Assembly: GCA_035276685.1 (NCBI GenBank)
Contig: DATELK010000165.1
Coordinates: 1-64,000, forward strand
Origin: JACVRN01 sp035276685
Lineage (GTDB): Bacteria > Acidobacteriota > Blastocatellia > Pyrinomonadales > Pyrinomonadaceae
Direction of reading: 5' to 3'
Length of the DNA stretch: 64,000 bases
The notes beneath the pieces are model-generated. The model did not search any database, was not told the DNA's origin, and was given only the letters and a program-made list of their open reading frames with translations. Each line of letters opens with the position of its first letter. The stretch's first letter is position 1. A program made the translations under genes and the position numbers. This document shows positions 44,263 to 51,190 of the stretch, one piece after another.

Positions 44263-45354
44263 TCAGTCCTTTATCTCTATAGTAGCGCCCGTACTGCTTG
44301 AGCGGCGCGCCGCGTCCAGCACTAGCTGGTTGCGATAGCCGTCCGTGAAGGTCGCTGCCTCGTCAACACTATTTCTCCCTTCGCGCAGGGCATCTATCAC
44401 GGCGCGCGAAAAGAGCGTGAAGCCGCGCGACCATTCGGAATCGCGCATGCCTTCGGCCAGCTCGCCTGCGGGCGCTTCCACCTCAGACCAGCGTCCTTCG
44501 CCCGTTCGCGCCAGCAGCACAGCATTGCCTTCCACCTTAAGCGCGCCCTTTGAGCCGAAGACCTCCACGGAATGAATGGGCTGGCCCTGCTCCGCCACGG
44601 ACATGCTGACGGTGGCGGTCGCTCCTTCCGTCGCCTCCGTGTCTAGCAGGCGCAGCAGCAGGTTGGCTTCATCGTCAGCGGTGACAGGCCGCATGCTTCC
44701 GCTCTCCTCTTCCCTGCGCTCTTTGATGTGAGTGGCAAGCTGCGCCGCGACGTGCGAGACTTCTGTCTTGAGCAGCCAGCGAAGGGAATCGACGGCGTGA
44801 GAGCCTATAGCGCCCAGGACGCCTCCGCCCTGCGAGGCGTCCGACCACCAGTTCCAGGGGCGCTCAGGATTGACGCGCGACTCGGCGCGAAAGCAGTACT
44901 TGGCGTGATGCACGCGGCCTATCTCTCCACTGTGAATCATCTCGCGCATACGGCGGCGCGCGGGAAGAAAGCGCAGCTCGTGGTCTATGAGAGCGAGCAG
45001 GCCCGTCTTCTGACTACGGCTCAGCATCTCTGCCGCTTCCTCTGCGTCAATAGCCGTGGGCTTCTCGCAGAGCACTGCCTTTCCGGCATCGAGCGCCGCC
45101 AGCGTCATCTCCCTGTGAGTATTCGTAGGCGTGACTATGCTGATTAAATCCACATCTTCACGCTCTACGACTTCGCGCCAATCATTGGTGGCAAACTCTA
45201 TCCCGAACTCTCGCGCCACGCGCTCGGCATTCTGCTTTCGCCCGCTCGCAATAGCCACCACGCGCGCCCCCTCGCAAGCGCGGAAGCCCGGAATCTGCGT
45301 AGACCGCGCAAACCCCGTCCCTATGATTCCAATCCCGACTACATCTTTAGCCAA
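44263..45354 (-). CDS. Gfo/Idh/MocA-family oxidoreductase
   Basis: 363 residues. TTG start at 45354 with AGGAG upstream; the ATG nearby is out of frame. Rossmann motif GIGIIGTGFARSTQIPGF and the family signature CEKPTAID (about 95-102) with the catalytic-region Lys. NAD(P)-dependent oxidation of sugars or related alcohols. First gene of an operon with the cyclase and the hyuA-hyuB-type genes downstream on the minus strand, suggesting catabolism of a cyclic N-containing or sugar substrate. Confidence 0.92.
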   Translation of the reverse strand: MAKDVVGIGIIGTGFARSTQIPGFRACEGARVVAIASGRKQNAERVAREFGIEFATNDWREVVEREDVDLISIVTPTNTHREMTLAALDAGKAVLCEKPTAIDAEEAAEMLSRSQKTGLLALIDHELRFLPARRRMREMIHSGEIGRVHHAKYCFRAESRVNPERPWNWWSDASQGGGVLGAIGSHAVDSLRWLLKTEVSHVAAQLATHIKERREEESGSMRPVTADDEANLLLRLLDTEATEGATATVSMSVAEQGQPIHSVEVFGSKGALKVEGNAVLLARTGEGRWSEVEAPAGELAEGMRDSEWSRGFTLFSRAVIDALREGRNSVDEAATFTDGYRNQLVLDAARRSSSTGATIEIKD

Positions 45355-45400
45355 AATCTGTTCGCTCCTGCTCCCGCAAATTACGGGAAGCTATTAATGA

Positions 45401-45430
45401 AAAGACGGCTATCGCTAGCCGCCTTTTTTA
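45401..45430. terminator. Hairpin terminator beyond the HNH gene
   Basis: CGGCTA-TCGC-TAGCCG stem of 6 bp at 45406-45421, with T6 on the plus side and T4 on the minus side. It separates the HNH gene from the oxidoreductase operon. Confidence 0.7.
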
Positions 45431-45475
45431 TCAAATGGTAAAGCCGCCCTGACAGGGCTTTTCGAGCCCGCCGAG

Positions 45476-45904
45476 TCATTTTTTGGTTTTACGCCTGTGG
45501 GTTCTTTCTCTGTGGCAATTTGAGCATACCACATCGCATTTAGCAATCTCTTCCAAGATTTTACGGCGCGTCATACGACTGGCATCGGCCAAGTTGATTA
45601 CTTTATCTTCATCCTCGCGGTGGTCAAAGTCCATGACGTAATACGGATATTGAATCCGGCAGTCGGCGCAGGGCCTCGCTTTATACTCCCGGATAATCTC
45701 AGCGTTTCTCAGCCGGAATCTTGCGTTTCTTCTCAAATAAGCATCTTTGTTTTTCCTGTAATGAGCCTTGAGGATAACGCTTCTGCACGCGCGACAATAT
45801 GAATAGCGAAGATTCCTGGCGATGTTTTTAAATCTGAATTCGGTAATCGGAAACGAAGCTTTGCAGCGCGGGCATCTCTTACTTTGTGCAGGATTCTCTG
45901 CCAC
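45476..45904 (-). CDS. HNH endonuclease-like protein
   Basis: 142 residues, start GTG 45904. An N-terminal CPRCKASFP and CRAC zinc ribbon (about residues 11-42), then an HNH core: VMDFDHREDED and CDVVCSNCHRERTH (about 122-135), with two further Cys at CADC. Such zinc-ribbon HNH proteins are often homing-type or mobile nucleases. Its base composition is visibly A+T-richer than its neighbours, and it lies 97 bases downstream of, and on the same strand as, an intron-bearing tRNA gene. Confidence 0.82.
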   Translation of the reverse strand: MAENPAQSKRCPRCKASFPITEFRFKNIARNLRYSYCRACRSVILKAHYRKNKDAYLRRNARFRLRNAEIIREYKARPCADCRIQYPYYVMDFDHREDEDKVINLADASRMTRRKILEEIAKCDVVCSNCHRERTHRRKTKK

Positions 45905-45931
45905 GGCGCATGCTCTCTAAGAGGGTAGATA

Positions 45932-45986
45932 AAAGAATAGGGCGAGTTAAGAGGTGCTTTACGCATCTTAACTCGCCCTATTCTTT
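45932..45986 (-). terminator. Rho-independent terminator after the tRNA gene
   Basis: Perfect 21-bp stem (AAAGAATAGGGCGAGTTAAG A / TCTTAACTCGCCCTATTCTT T) with a 13-base loop, followed on the minus strand by TTTTATC. It would end transcription of the tRNA 16 bases past its 3' end and separate it from the HNH gene. Confidence 0.9.
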
Positions 45987-46001
45987 ATTACTACTGAAAA
46001 G

Positions 46002-46382
46002 TGCCCTCGGCTGGAGTCGAACCAACAACCAACGGATTATGCCTGCCGCTACGGCTTTCGCCGCGCTTCAAAACCTATGAAGCTTTGTGGTCTGGACTTT
46101 CTCTTCGCTTTACGCGTCCGCCATCAAGTCTCTACACCTTCCTCAATTTTTTATGAGGCTTGGCTCGGGATTACCATCACGCTTTCGCGTCTAAGGCTTC
46201 CCCGAATTTGACGGATTCTACAAGCGCACCTGAAACAACTCTGACCCGAAAATCAGAGCTGAGTGTGATACGCGTGCAACCCAACCTTGCAAGGCCGTAT
46301 GAAGGATTCACAAATGCAGCACTCTCCACTTAGGCCATTCAAAGAACCGAGTCCGCTGCTCTAACCATTGAGCTACGAGGGC
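46002..46382 (-). tRNA. tRNA-Ile(CAU)-type gene interrupted by a group I intron
   Basis: The exons on the minus strand are 46382-46350 and 46041-46002. Spliced, they give GCCCTCG TA GCTC AATGGTTA GAGC A GCGGA CTCATAA TCCGT, variable TGGTT, T-arm GTTGG TTCGACT CCAGC, acceptor CGAGGGC and discriminator A: a complete cloverleaf with anticodon CAU. The CTCATAA loop and GGACTCATAATCC pattern match the lysidine-modified tRNA-Ile; elongator tRNA-Met is less likely but possible. CCA is not encoded (A73 is followed by CTTTTC). The intron is 46349-46042, between U33 and C34. Confidence 0.93.
46042..46349 (-). ncRNA. Group I intron in the tRNA anticodon loop, IC3-like core
   Basis: 308 nt. Core elements in order: P3 strand CCGUC (147-150 of the intron region), P element AAAUUCGGGGAAGCC, P5a hairpin ACGC-GAAA-GCGU, Q element AAUCCCGAGCCAAGCC (P4 pairs UUCGGG with CCCGAG), P6a CCUCA/UGAGG, R element GGUGUAGAGACUUGAUGG with P3 partner GAUGG and P7 GACUU, S element AAAGUCCAGACC with P7 partner AAGUC, P9 GCUUC/GAAGC and a CGGC-GAAA-GCCG hairpin. 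The last base is G (omegaG), and the 5' exon ends in U, as group I splicing requires. These strings closely resemble the Anabaena tRNA-Leu and Azoarcus tRNA-Ile introns. P1/IGS not assigned; the first 140 nt are long. Confidence 0.93.
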
Positions 46383-46451
46383 ACAAGGTGTAAACGGATG
46401 AGAAGGATTATAGGGAGTGCGGCGCGCGGAAAGCAAGCGTGGAAGGAGCAG

Positions 46452-47024
46452 CTAATTCGCGCTTGCGTTTTCGCCTCCGCGCGCTCTGGCCAGGAGCGAG
46501 TCTATCTGTCGCAGGTGGCGGTCTTCGTGAGCGCCCACGAAGATGAGCCACTGGTAGGCGCTCATAGGGCCGAAGACCGGATGCGGGTAGGTGACATCTG
46601 TTAAATCGAGAGCTTCGAGGCGCGGCCTGAGCGCGAGTATAGTTTCGCGCGAGCGCTCAAGTCGGGCCAGAGAGTCCGCAATCGGGACTGCGCCTGTCGG
46701 GCGCGCTGTCTCAGGCGCAACGTACTTCTCTCGCGCGCTTCGCTCGGCAATCTCTGCGACAGAGACGGGCTGAAAGGGCTTGTCCGCGGCGCGCTGCAAG
46801 CCACCGGCCTCCGCTTTCGTCAGCATCACGGGAAAGAGCTTCGACAGGCGCTCTTCTATAATCGCCAGATGCTCCGCTATCTCGGCCACAGACCACGCGT
46901 CGGGCGAAGGGCGAAGGCTCTCCTGCCCGTCCTCAGCGCCCGCGACAGACTCAAGCCGTGCGCGCAGGCGCGAGCGAGTCTTATCCATTAAGTCGAAGAT
47001 TTCCGACAGGCTGTTATAAATCAT
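46452..47024 (-). CDS. DinB-family protein
   Basis: 190 residues, four-helix DinB/YfiT-like fold with AWSVAEIAEHLAIIEE and a C-terminal GAHEDRHLRQIDSL, giving the His residues that bind a divalent metal in this family. Some members are thiol-dependent S-transferases (bacillithiol, mycothiol); role here unknown. Its ATG overlaps the stop of the upstream lipoprotein gene (ATGA). Confidence 0.9.
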   Translation of the reverse strand: MIYNSLSEIFDLMDKTRSRLRARLESVAGAEDGQESLRPSPDAWSVAEIAEHLAIIEERLSKLFPVMLTKAEAGGLQRAADKPFQPVSVAEIAERSAREKYVAPETARPTGAVPIADSLARLERSRETILALRPRLEALDLTDVTYPHPVFGPMSAYQWLIFVGAHEDRHLRQIDSLLARARGGENASAN

Positions 47025-48226
47025 TCTAGTGCTCCTCTAAGATGGTAAGTCCCAAGACTGAGCTGCGTGGCCTGCATGCTCAAGTCCAGCCTGTGCCAGC
47101 GCAGGTAGTTGCTGACGGGCTCGTTGGCGTAGATTCGCAGGAAGCCCGTCTCAAGGTAGAGCGCTTCAGGGCGAGGCCACGCGAGACGCACTACGGGGTT
47201 AAAGGAAACGGGCAGCTTCCCCGTCTGCTTTGAAGATGTATCGCCCGGCTTCTTCTTAAAATTCTTTTCGTCGTAATCGGCGGAGGCGGCTATGAGCGGG
47301 TCGCGCAAAGTTATGCGCGCGTTCGTCGGAGAATCCGTCAGGGCGTCGTAGATTGCCACCTCCGTCTCGAAGGCCGTGGATACTTTGGAAGAGTCCGGCG
47401 ACCAGACGGGCAGCACGTCCGTCGAGCGGTCGTCCAATAGTCTCTCCTGCCCGCTCAGATTAACCAGTCGCGGGCGGCCCGCAGGCAGTAACTCAGCAGG
47501 GCGCGCGTTCCACTCGTCCTCCGTGCAGGCGAGCGACGCGAGCCCGGTGCTGTCGGGAGACCACGCCAGATAAAAGTATATGAGGCCGCCGCGCGAGGTC
47601 ACGGGCTTAAGGTCGAAGCCGTCGCGGTTGCAGATGTATATCTGCTCGGTCGCGAAGGTCTGTACGGGAGCGAAGACCGGAGCCACGGACGCTGAAGGCT
47701 CAGGCATGTTCGTGGCAGCGCCGGGCGGCTCTGAAGACGGCGGCTGAGCGCTAGCGCTGCGACGCGCTATGAAGGCTATGTAGTTTCCGTCGGGCGACCA
47801 TGCGACCGTGGCGGCAAAGACTCCTGAAAGCTCCGGCGGGCTGACGTTGCGCAGGAACATACCTTCGGCCGCGTACATGTCTATGCGAAAAGTGCTCTGC
47901 TCCGTGTCGCCCGTCTCGTAGAGCGCAAGCACCCGCTGCCCGTCCGGCGACTTGACGGTTCTGACGAGCGCGTCGTCCTTGCGCCGTTCGTCGAAATCCC
48001 TCTGCACAGTCTCAAGGCGCGTGTACTTGCTTTGAGCTTCCGCAGCGCCCTCCGGCGCGGCAACGTCGGCTTGAAACTTGTAGGCAAGCCTCTGCGCGGG
48101 CACGTCCCTGAGCGTGCGCGGCGCAACGCTTCTCTTATCCAGCAGACCCTTTCGACAACCCGCTCCCGCCACCACCGCAATTAACAGCAGAGCAAAGAGC
48201 TTCACCTGTGTATCTCTCTTCATCAT
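47021..48226 (-). CDS. Lipoprotein with WD40-like/PD40 beta-propeller
   Basis: 401 residues. Lipobox near residue 23 (VVAGAGC) after a hydrophobic segment, so probably anchored in a membrane. Three blades with VAWSPDGNYIAFIA, LAWSPDSTGLASLA and VWSPDSSKVSTAF show PD40/TolB-type repeats. The protein likely binds ligands or scaffolds partner proteins in the periplasm. Coupled to the DinB gene. Confidence 0.86.
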   Translation of the reverse strand: MMKRDTQVKLFALLLIAVVAGAGCRKGLLDKRSVAPRTLRDVPAQRLAYKFQADVAAPEGAAEAQSKYTRLETVQRDFDERRKDDALVRTVKSPDGQRVLALYETGDTEQSTFRIDMYAAEGMFLRNVSPPELSGVFAATVAWSPDGNYIAFIARRSASAQPPSSEPPGAATNMPEPSASVAPVFAPVQTFATEQIYICNRDGFDLKPVTSRGGLIYFYLAWSPDSTGLASLACTEDEWNARPAELLPAGRPRLVNLSGQERLLDDRSTDVLPVWSPDSSKVSTAFETEVAIYDALTDSPTNARITLRDPLIAASADYDEKNFKKKPGDTSSKQTGKLPVSFNPVVRLAWPRPEALYLETGFLRIYANEPVSNYLRWHRLDLSMQATQLSLGTYHLRGALE

Positions 48227-48275
48227 CTAAAAACTCGCGCTCGATGATAGGAAGCAGGACAGGCAGGTGTCAACA

Positions 48276-48317
48276 AGACAGGAATCAGCAAGCTGGTGTT
48301 CTTGCTGATTCCTGTCT
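48276..48317. repeat. Inverted repeat family G (possible terminator)
   Basis: 17-bp stem AGACAGGAATCAGCAAG / CTTGCTGATTCCTGTCT with an 8-base loop, downstream of the M48 gene. Resembles dispersed palindromes of this genome; also able to end transcription, though no T tract follows. Confidence 0.75.
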
Positions 48318-48337
48318 GCTGACTGCTGCTCGCTGTC

Positions 48338-49285
48338 TTATCTGAAGGTTCTGGTTTCGGCGGTCTCTTTGCTGAGGACTTCGCTGGCGAGCTTGGTGTC
48401 GAGGGCGAAGAGGGCGCGCATGGTGTTTCGCGGCGAGAGGTGGTCTTCGTCCGTGTCGTCTTCGTCAACGCAGTTGTGCTCTACCAGACGCGCCAGGCGA
48501 CGCACGAGCGGCTCCTGATTAGGGAAGCGCTCTATGTAGGCTCTGGCCGAAAGAGCGCCGACCCAGTCGCAGGTCAGCTCTTCCGGGCGGCGGCCCGTGA
48601 TGTTCAGGCCCGTCAGGTTAACGGCGCGGCTTCCTACCTGTCTGAAGAGCGGGGCGAGGGTGTCGTCGCGCCCGTCCGCAATGTGCGTTATCTCGTGAGC
48701 GAGCACGCTTATCATCCCTTCGTCCGAGGGCAGGCCCGCCAGAAAGATTGTGCCGAAGTATATGGTGTGAGGGTCTATCATAATCACGGAAGCGTTGTCG
48801 CGCAGGTCAACGTCCGGCTTGATGCGGGTGATGCCCTGTATGCGTCGCGTGGCTGCGCGCAGCCTCCAATCCTCCAGCTTGTTCTCGCGCGCCAATTTTG
48901 TCAGGGCGTTGATGGCAAGCTCTTTGGCTACGGGCAGAAGTCGCTCGGCGCGTGCGGCTCCCGCGACCGCCGAAGGGTCTCTTAAGGGAAGCGAGGGCCG
49001 CGCCTGCATCTCGTCAATCGGGACGCTGCCCAGAGGGTCTGAGACGCGCTCGGTGCAGACGGTGTTCATGGCACGCTCGACTATGTTGCCCGCGCTCGTA
49101 GGCAGCGGAGCGCCAGTGTTCTGCGGCTTGTAGGTGTCGTGCGTGTGCCCCGGCGGCTCCTGCTGCTGCGCCCCGCCTTTCTGCTGCGCCGCAGTGCCGA
49201 ACGGCAAAGCCAGCGCAGCCGAAAGCCACACGACACACAGGAAGCCAAGCGCCCCTCGCCTGTAATACTGCTTAAGAAATTCCAT
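48338..49285 (-). CDS. M48-family metallopeptidase, exported
   Basis: 315 residues from ATG 49285; the longer reading would start in the neighbouring repeat. Signal peptide (about 1-33, ending GTAAQ), then a domain with LAHEITHIADG as the zinc-binding HExxH of the M48/Oma1-HtpX clan and a distal Glu. Periplasmic or membrane-associated quality-control protease, BepA-like (inference); no TPR tail is present. Confidence 0.9.
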   Translation of the reverse strand: MEFLKQYYRRGALGFLCVVWLSAALALPFGTAAQQKGGAQQQEPPGHTHDTYKPQNTGAPLPTSAGNIVERAMNTVCTERVSDPLGSVPIDEMQARPSLPLRDPSAVAGAARAERLLPVAKELAINALTKLARENKLEDWRLRAATRRIQGITRIKPDVDLRDNASVIMIDPHTIYFGTIFLAGLPSDEGMISVLAHEITHIADGRDDTLAPLFRQVGSRAVNLTGLNITGRRPEELTCDWVGALSARAYIERFPNQEPLVRRLARLVEHNCVDEDDTDEDHLSPRNTMRALFALDTKLASEVLSKETAETRTFR

Positions 49286-49302
49286 AAAACACCAGCAACG
49301 AT

Positions 49303-49397
49303 AATGCAGAAGGCAGAGTGCAGAATGATGAATTAAAGAAAGCATTCAGGTTGAATAGTTCTTCTCATTCATCATTCTGCACTCTGCCTTCTGACTT
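49303..49397. repeat. Palindromic repeat family B, copy 3
   Basis: GCAGAAGGCAGAGTGCAGAA TGATGAATTAAAGAAAG ... GAAGACGAG-like centre and return arm TTCTCATTCATCATTCTGC ACTCTGCCTTCTGAC. It separates the M48 gene from the enoyl-CoA hydratase gene. Confidence 0.9.
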
Positions 49398-49403
49398 GCC
49401 TTT

Positions 49404-50180
49404 TCACCTGTTCCGCCAGGCAGGCTTGCGTTTTTCCATGAAAGCCTTGACGCCTTCGTGCGCGTCGTCCGACTTCATCAGCTCATTCAAGTACAGGTCT
49501 TCGACTTTCGTCAATGCCTCTTCAAAAGAACGCCCGCGACCCAAATCAATTGCACGGCGGGCCGCTTCCAGCGCCGGGGCCGACAATTCCCGCAGGCGGA
49601 CGAGCAGCTCTTCCGTCTTTTGCTCAAGCTGAGGGGCGGGCACGACCATGTTTATCAGGCCGAGCCGCTGAGCCTCCCCGGCGTCTATCAGCTCGCCCGT
49701 CAGGATAAGCTCGCGCGCCTTGCGCTCTCCTATGATGCGCGGGAGAAGCACCGCGGCTACGGGCGGAAAGACTCCGAGCTTAATTTCCGGCTGGCCGAAG
49801 CGTGCGCTCTCCGTGGCTATGCAGAAATCGCAGGCCGCCACCAGCTCGCAGCCGCCGCCCAAGGCCGCGCCGCTCACGACCGCGATGGTCGGCTTGGCTA
49901 TCTGCTCAAGTGTGCGAAAGATGCTGTGAAAGGATTCGAGCATCTGGTAAATGGTCTCTTCCGCGTGCTCTTCGACGGCCACGCCCGCGCTGAAGACGCG
50001 AGCCTCAGGCACGGCGTCAAAGAGAATCGCCACCATGTCGCGCGCGGCCATGCACTCGTTCAGACATTCGTTTATCTCCCGCATCATGGCTATGTTCAGA
50101 ATATTGAGCGGGGGCCGCGCCAAGGATATGCGCCCAACGCGGTCTTTGATGCTGAAACGGACGCTTTGGTATTGACTCAT
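49404..50180 (-). CDS. Enoyl-CoA hydratase/isomerase-family protein
   Basis: 258 residues of the crotonase fold: LARPPLNILNIAMMREI, the oxyanion loop GAALGGGCEL, and PEIKLGVFPPVAAVLLPRIIG. The PPLNI start resembles cyclohexa-1,5-diene-1-carbonyl-CoA hydratase and similar anaerobic aromatic-degrading enzymes, but no partner genes of that pathway are nearby, so only the superfamily is certain. Confidence 0.9.
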   Translation of the reverse strand: MSQYQSVRFSIKDRVGRISLARPPLNILNIAMMREINECLNECMAARDMVAILFDAVPEARVFSAGVAVEEHAEETIYQMLESFHSIFRTLEQIAKPTIAVVSGAALGGGCELVAACDFCIATESARFGQPEIKLGVFPPVAAVLLPRIIGERKARELILTGELIDAGEAQRLGLINMVVPAPQLEQKTEELLVRLRELSAPALEAARRAIDLGRGRSFEEALTKVEDLYLNELMKSDDAHEGVKAFMEKRKPAWRNR

Positions 50181-50190
50181 TGCTTAAGCA

Positions 50191-50275
50191 GATTCAAACA
50201 GGGATGGACAGAGATTGTCAGGATAAAAGAATTGCTTCTTCTTTATCCTGTCCATCCTGTCCATCCCTGTTAATT
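50191..50275. repeat. Palindromic repeat family A, copy 3
   Basis: GATTCAAACAGGGATGGACA ... TTTATCCTGTCCATCCTGTC CATCCCTGTTAAT between the hydratase gene and the SDR gene, both on the minus strand. Confidence 0.9.
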
Positions 50276-50282
50276 TCCTTTT

Positions 50283-51026
50283 TCAAATTAGCTGGCCGCC
50301 GTCAACCTTGATGATTTCGCCCGTGATGTGCCGCGCAAACTCGGAGCAGAGAAAGGCCACCAGGTTGGCAACGTCCTGCGGCTCGCCTATGCGCCCCAGG
50401 ACTGCCTCGCGCTCGGCCTCTTCCATGATGCGCGCAGGGAGCCGCTCGGTCATGGGCGTGCGTATGAAGCCGGGCGCGACGGCGTTGACGTTGACGTTCG
50501 AGCGTCCAAGCTCCACGGCGGCGGATTTCGTGAGCCCTATGACTCCGGCTTTGGACGCGGCGTAGTTGCTGATGCCGAAGCTTCCGCGAAGCGCCTGAAT
50601 AGAGGCTATGTTGACTATCTTGCCGTAGCGCTGCTCCCTAAAGAGAGGCGCGACCGCGTGAAGATAGTTGAAGGTGCCCTTGAGATTGACGTTTAAGACC
50701 CTGTCCCACTGTGACTCCGTGATGTCCCAGATGGGAGCGTCACTATTGACGCCCGCCGCGCTCACGAGTATGTCCACGCGGCCCATGCGGGCGCGCGTCT
50801 CCGCGATGATGCGCGAGGCCTTGCCGTGGTCTGTCACGTCCGCCGTGAAGGTGGTGACTCGTGCGCCCGTCTCTTTCAGCAGGTGAGAGGTCTGTATCAT
50901 GACATCCTCGCCCGCCTGATCCACTACGCAGATGTTGGCACCGCGCCGCGCCAGCTCCATCGCGCAAGCGCGCCCTATGCCCGAAGCAGCCCCCGTGATA
51001 ATCGCAACCTTTGCGTCAAATTCCAT
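50283..51026 (-). CDS. Short-chain dehydrogenase/reductase (FabG-like)
   Basis: 247 residues from ATG 51026 (GGGGGAG upstream; the earlier frame is repeat DNA). Classical SDR: TGAASGIGRA NAD(P)-binding loop, SAAGVNSD, catalytic YAASK, and VNVNAVAPGFIRTPM. Ends VDGGQLI as typical for FabG-like reductases. It reduces a ketone or 3-oxoacyl group. The neighbour hydratase and this SDR could form a small acyl-CoA pathway. Confidence 0.92.
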   Translation of the reverse strand: MEFDAKVAIITGAASGIGRACAMELARRGANICVVDQAGEDVMIQTSHLLKETGARVTTFTADVTDHGKASRIIAETRARMGRVDILVSAAGVNSDAPIWDITESQWDRVLNVNLKGTFNYLHAVAPLFREQRYGKIVNIASIQALRGSFGISNYAASKAGVIGLTKSAAVELGRSNVNVNAVAPGFIRTPMTERLPARIMEEAEREAVLGRIGEPQDVANLVAFLCSEFARHITGEIIKVDGGQLI

Positions 51027-51090
51027 CTCGAAACAACTCCCCCTTGCATAATAGAAGGCTATGAGAAAAAGGGAAAGAGAGAAAGAGAGA

Positions 51091-51186
51091 AATGCAGAAG
51101 GCAGAGTGCCGCAATGATGAATTAAAGAAAGCATTCAGGTTGAATAGTTCTTCTCATTCATCATTCTACACTCTGCCTTCTGCATT
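51091..51186. repeat. Palindromic repeat family B, copy 4
   Basis: AATGCAGAAGGCAGAGTGCC GCAATGATGAATTAAAG ... CTTCTCATTCATCATTCTAC ACTCTGCCTTCTGCATT. It fills most of the gap between the SDR and the M61 gene. Confidence 0.9.
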
Positions 51187-51190
51187 GCTT

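Noticed and set aside
45476..45904. HNH gene as an intron-encoded homing endonuclease
   Set aside because: It lies outside the intron boundaries (46042-46349) and after the tRNA terminator, so it is treated only as a neighbouring nuclease with a possible link.
46002..46382. Segment read as a tmRNA or as two separate half tRNAs
   Set aside because: The halves join into one cloverleaf with continuous stems, and the middle has a group I core, not a tag reading frame.
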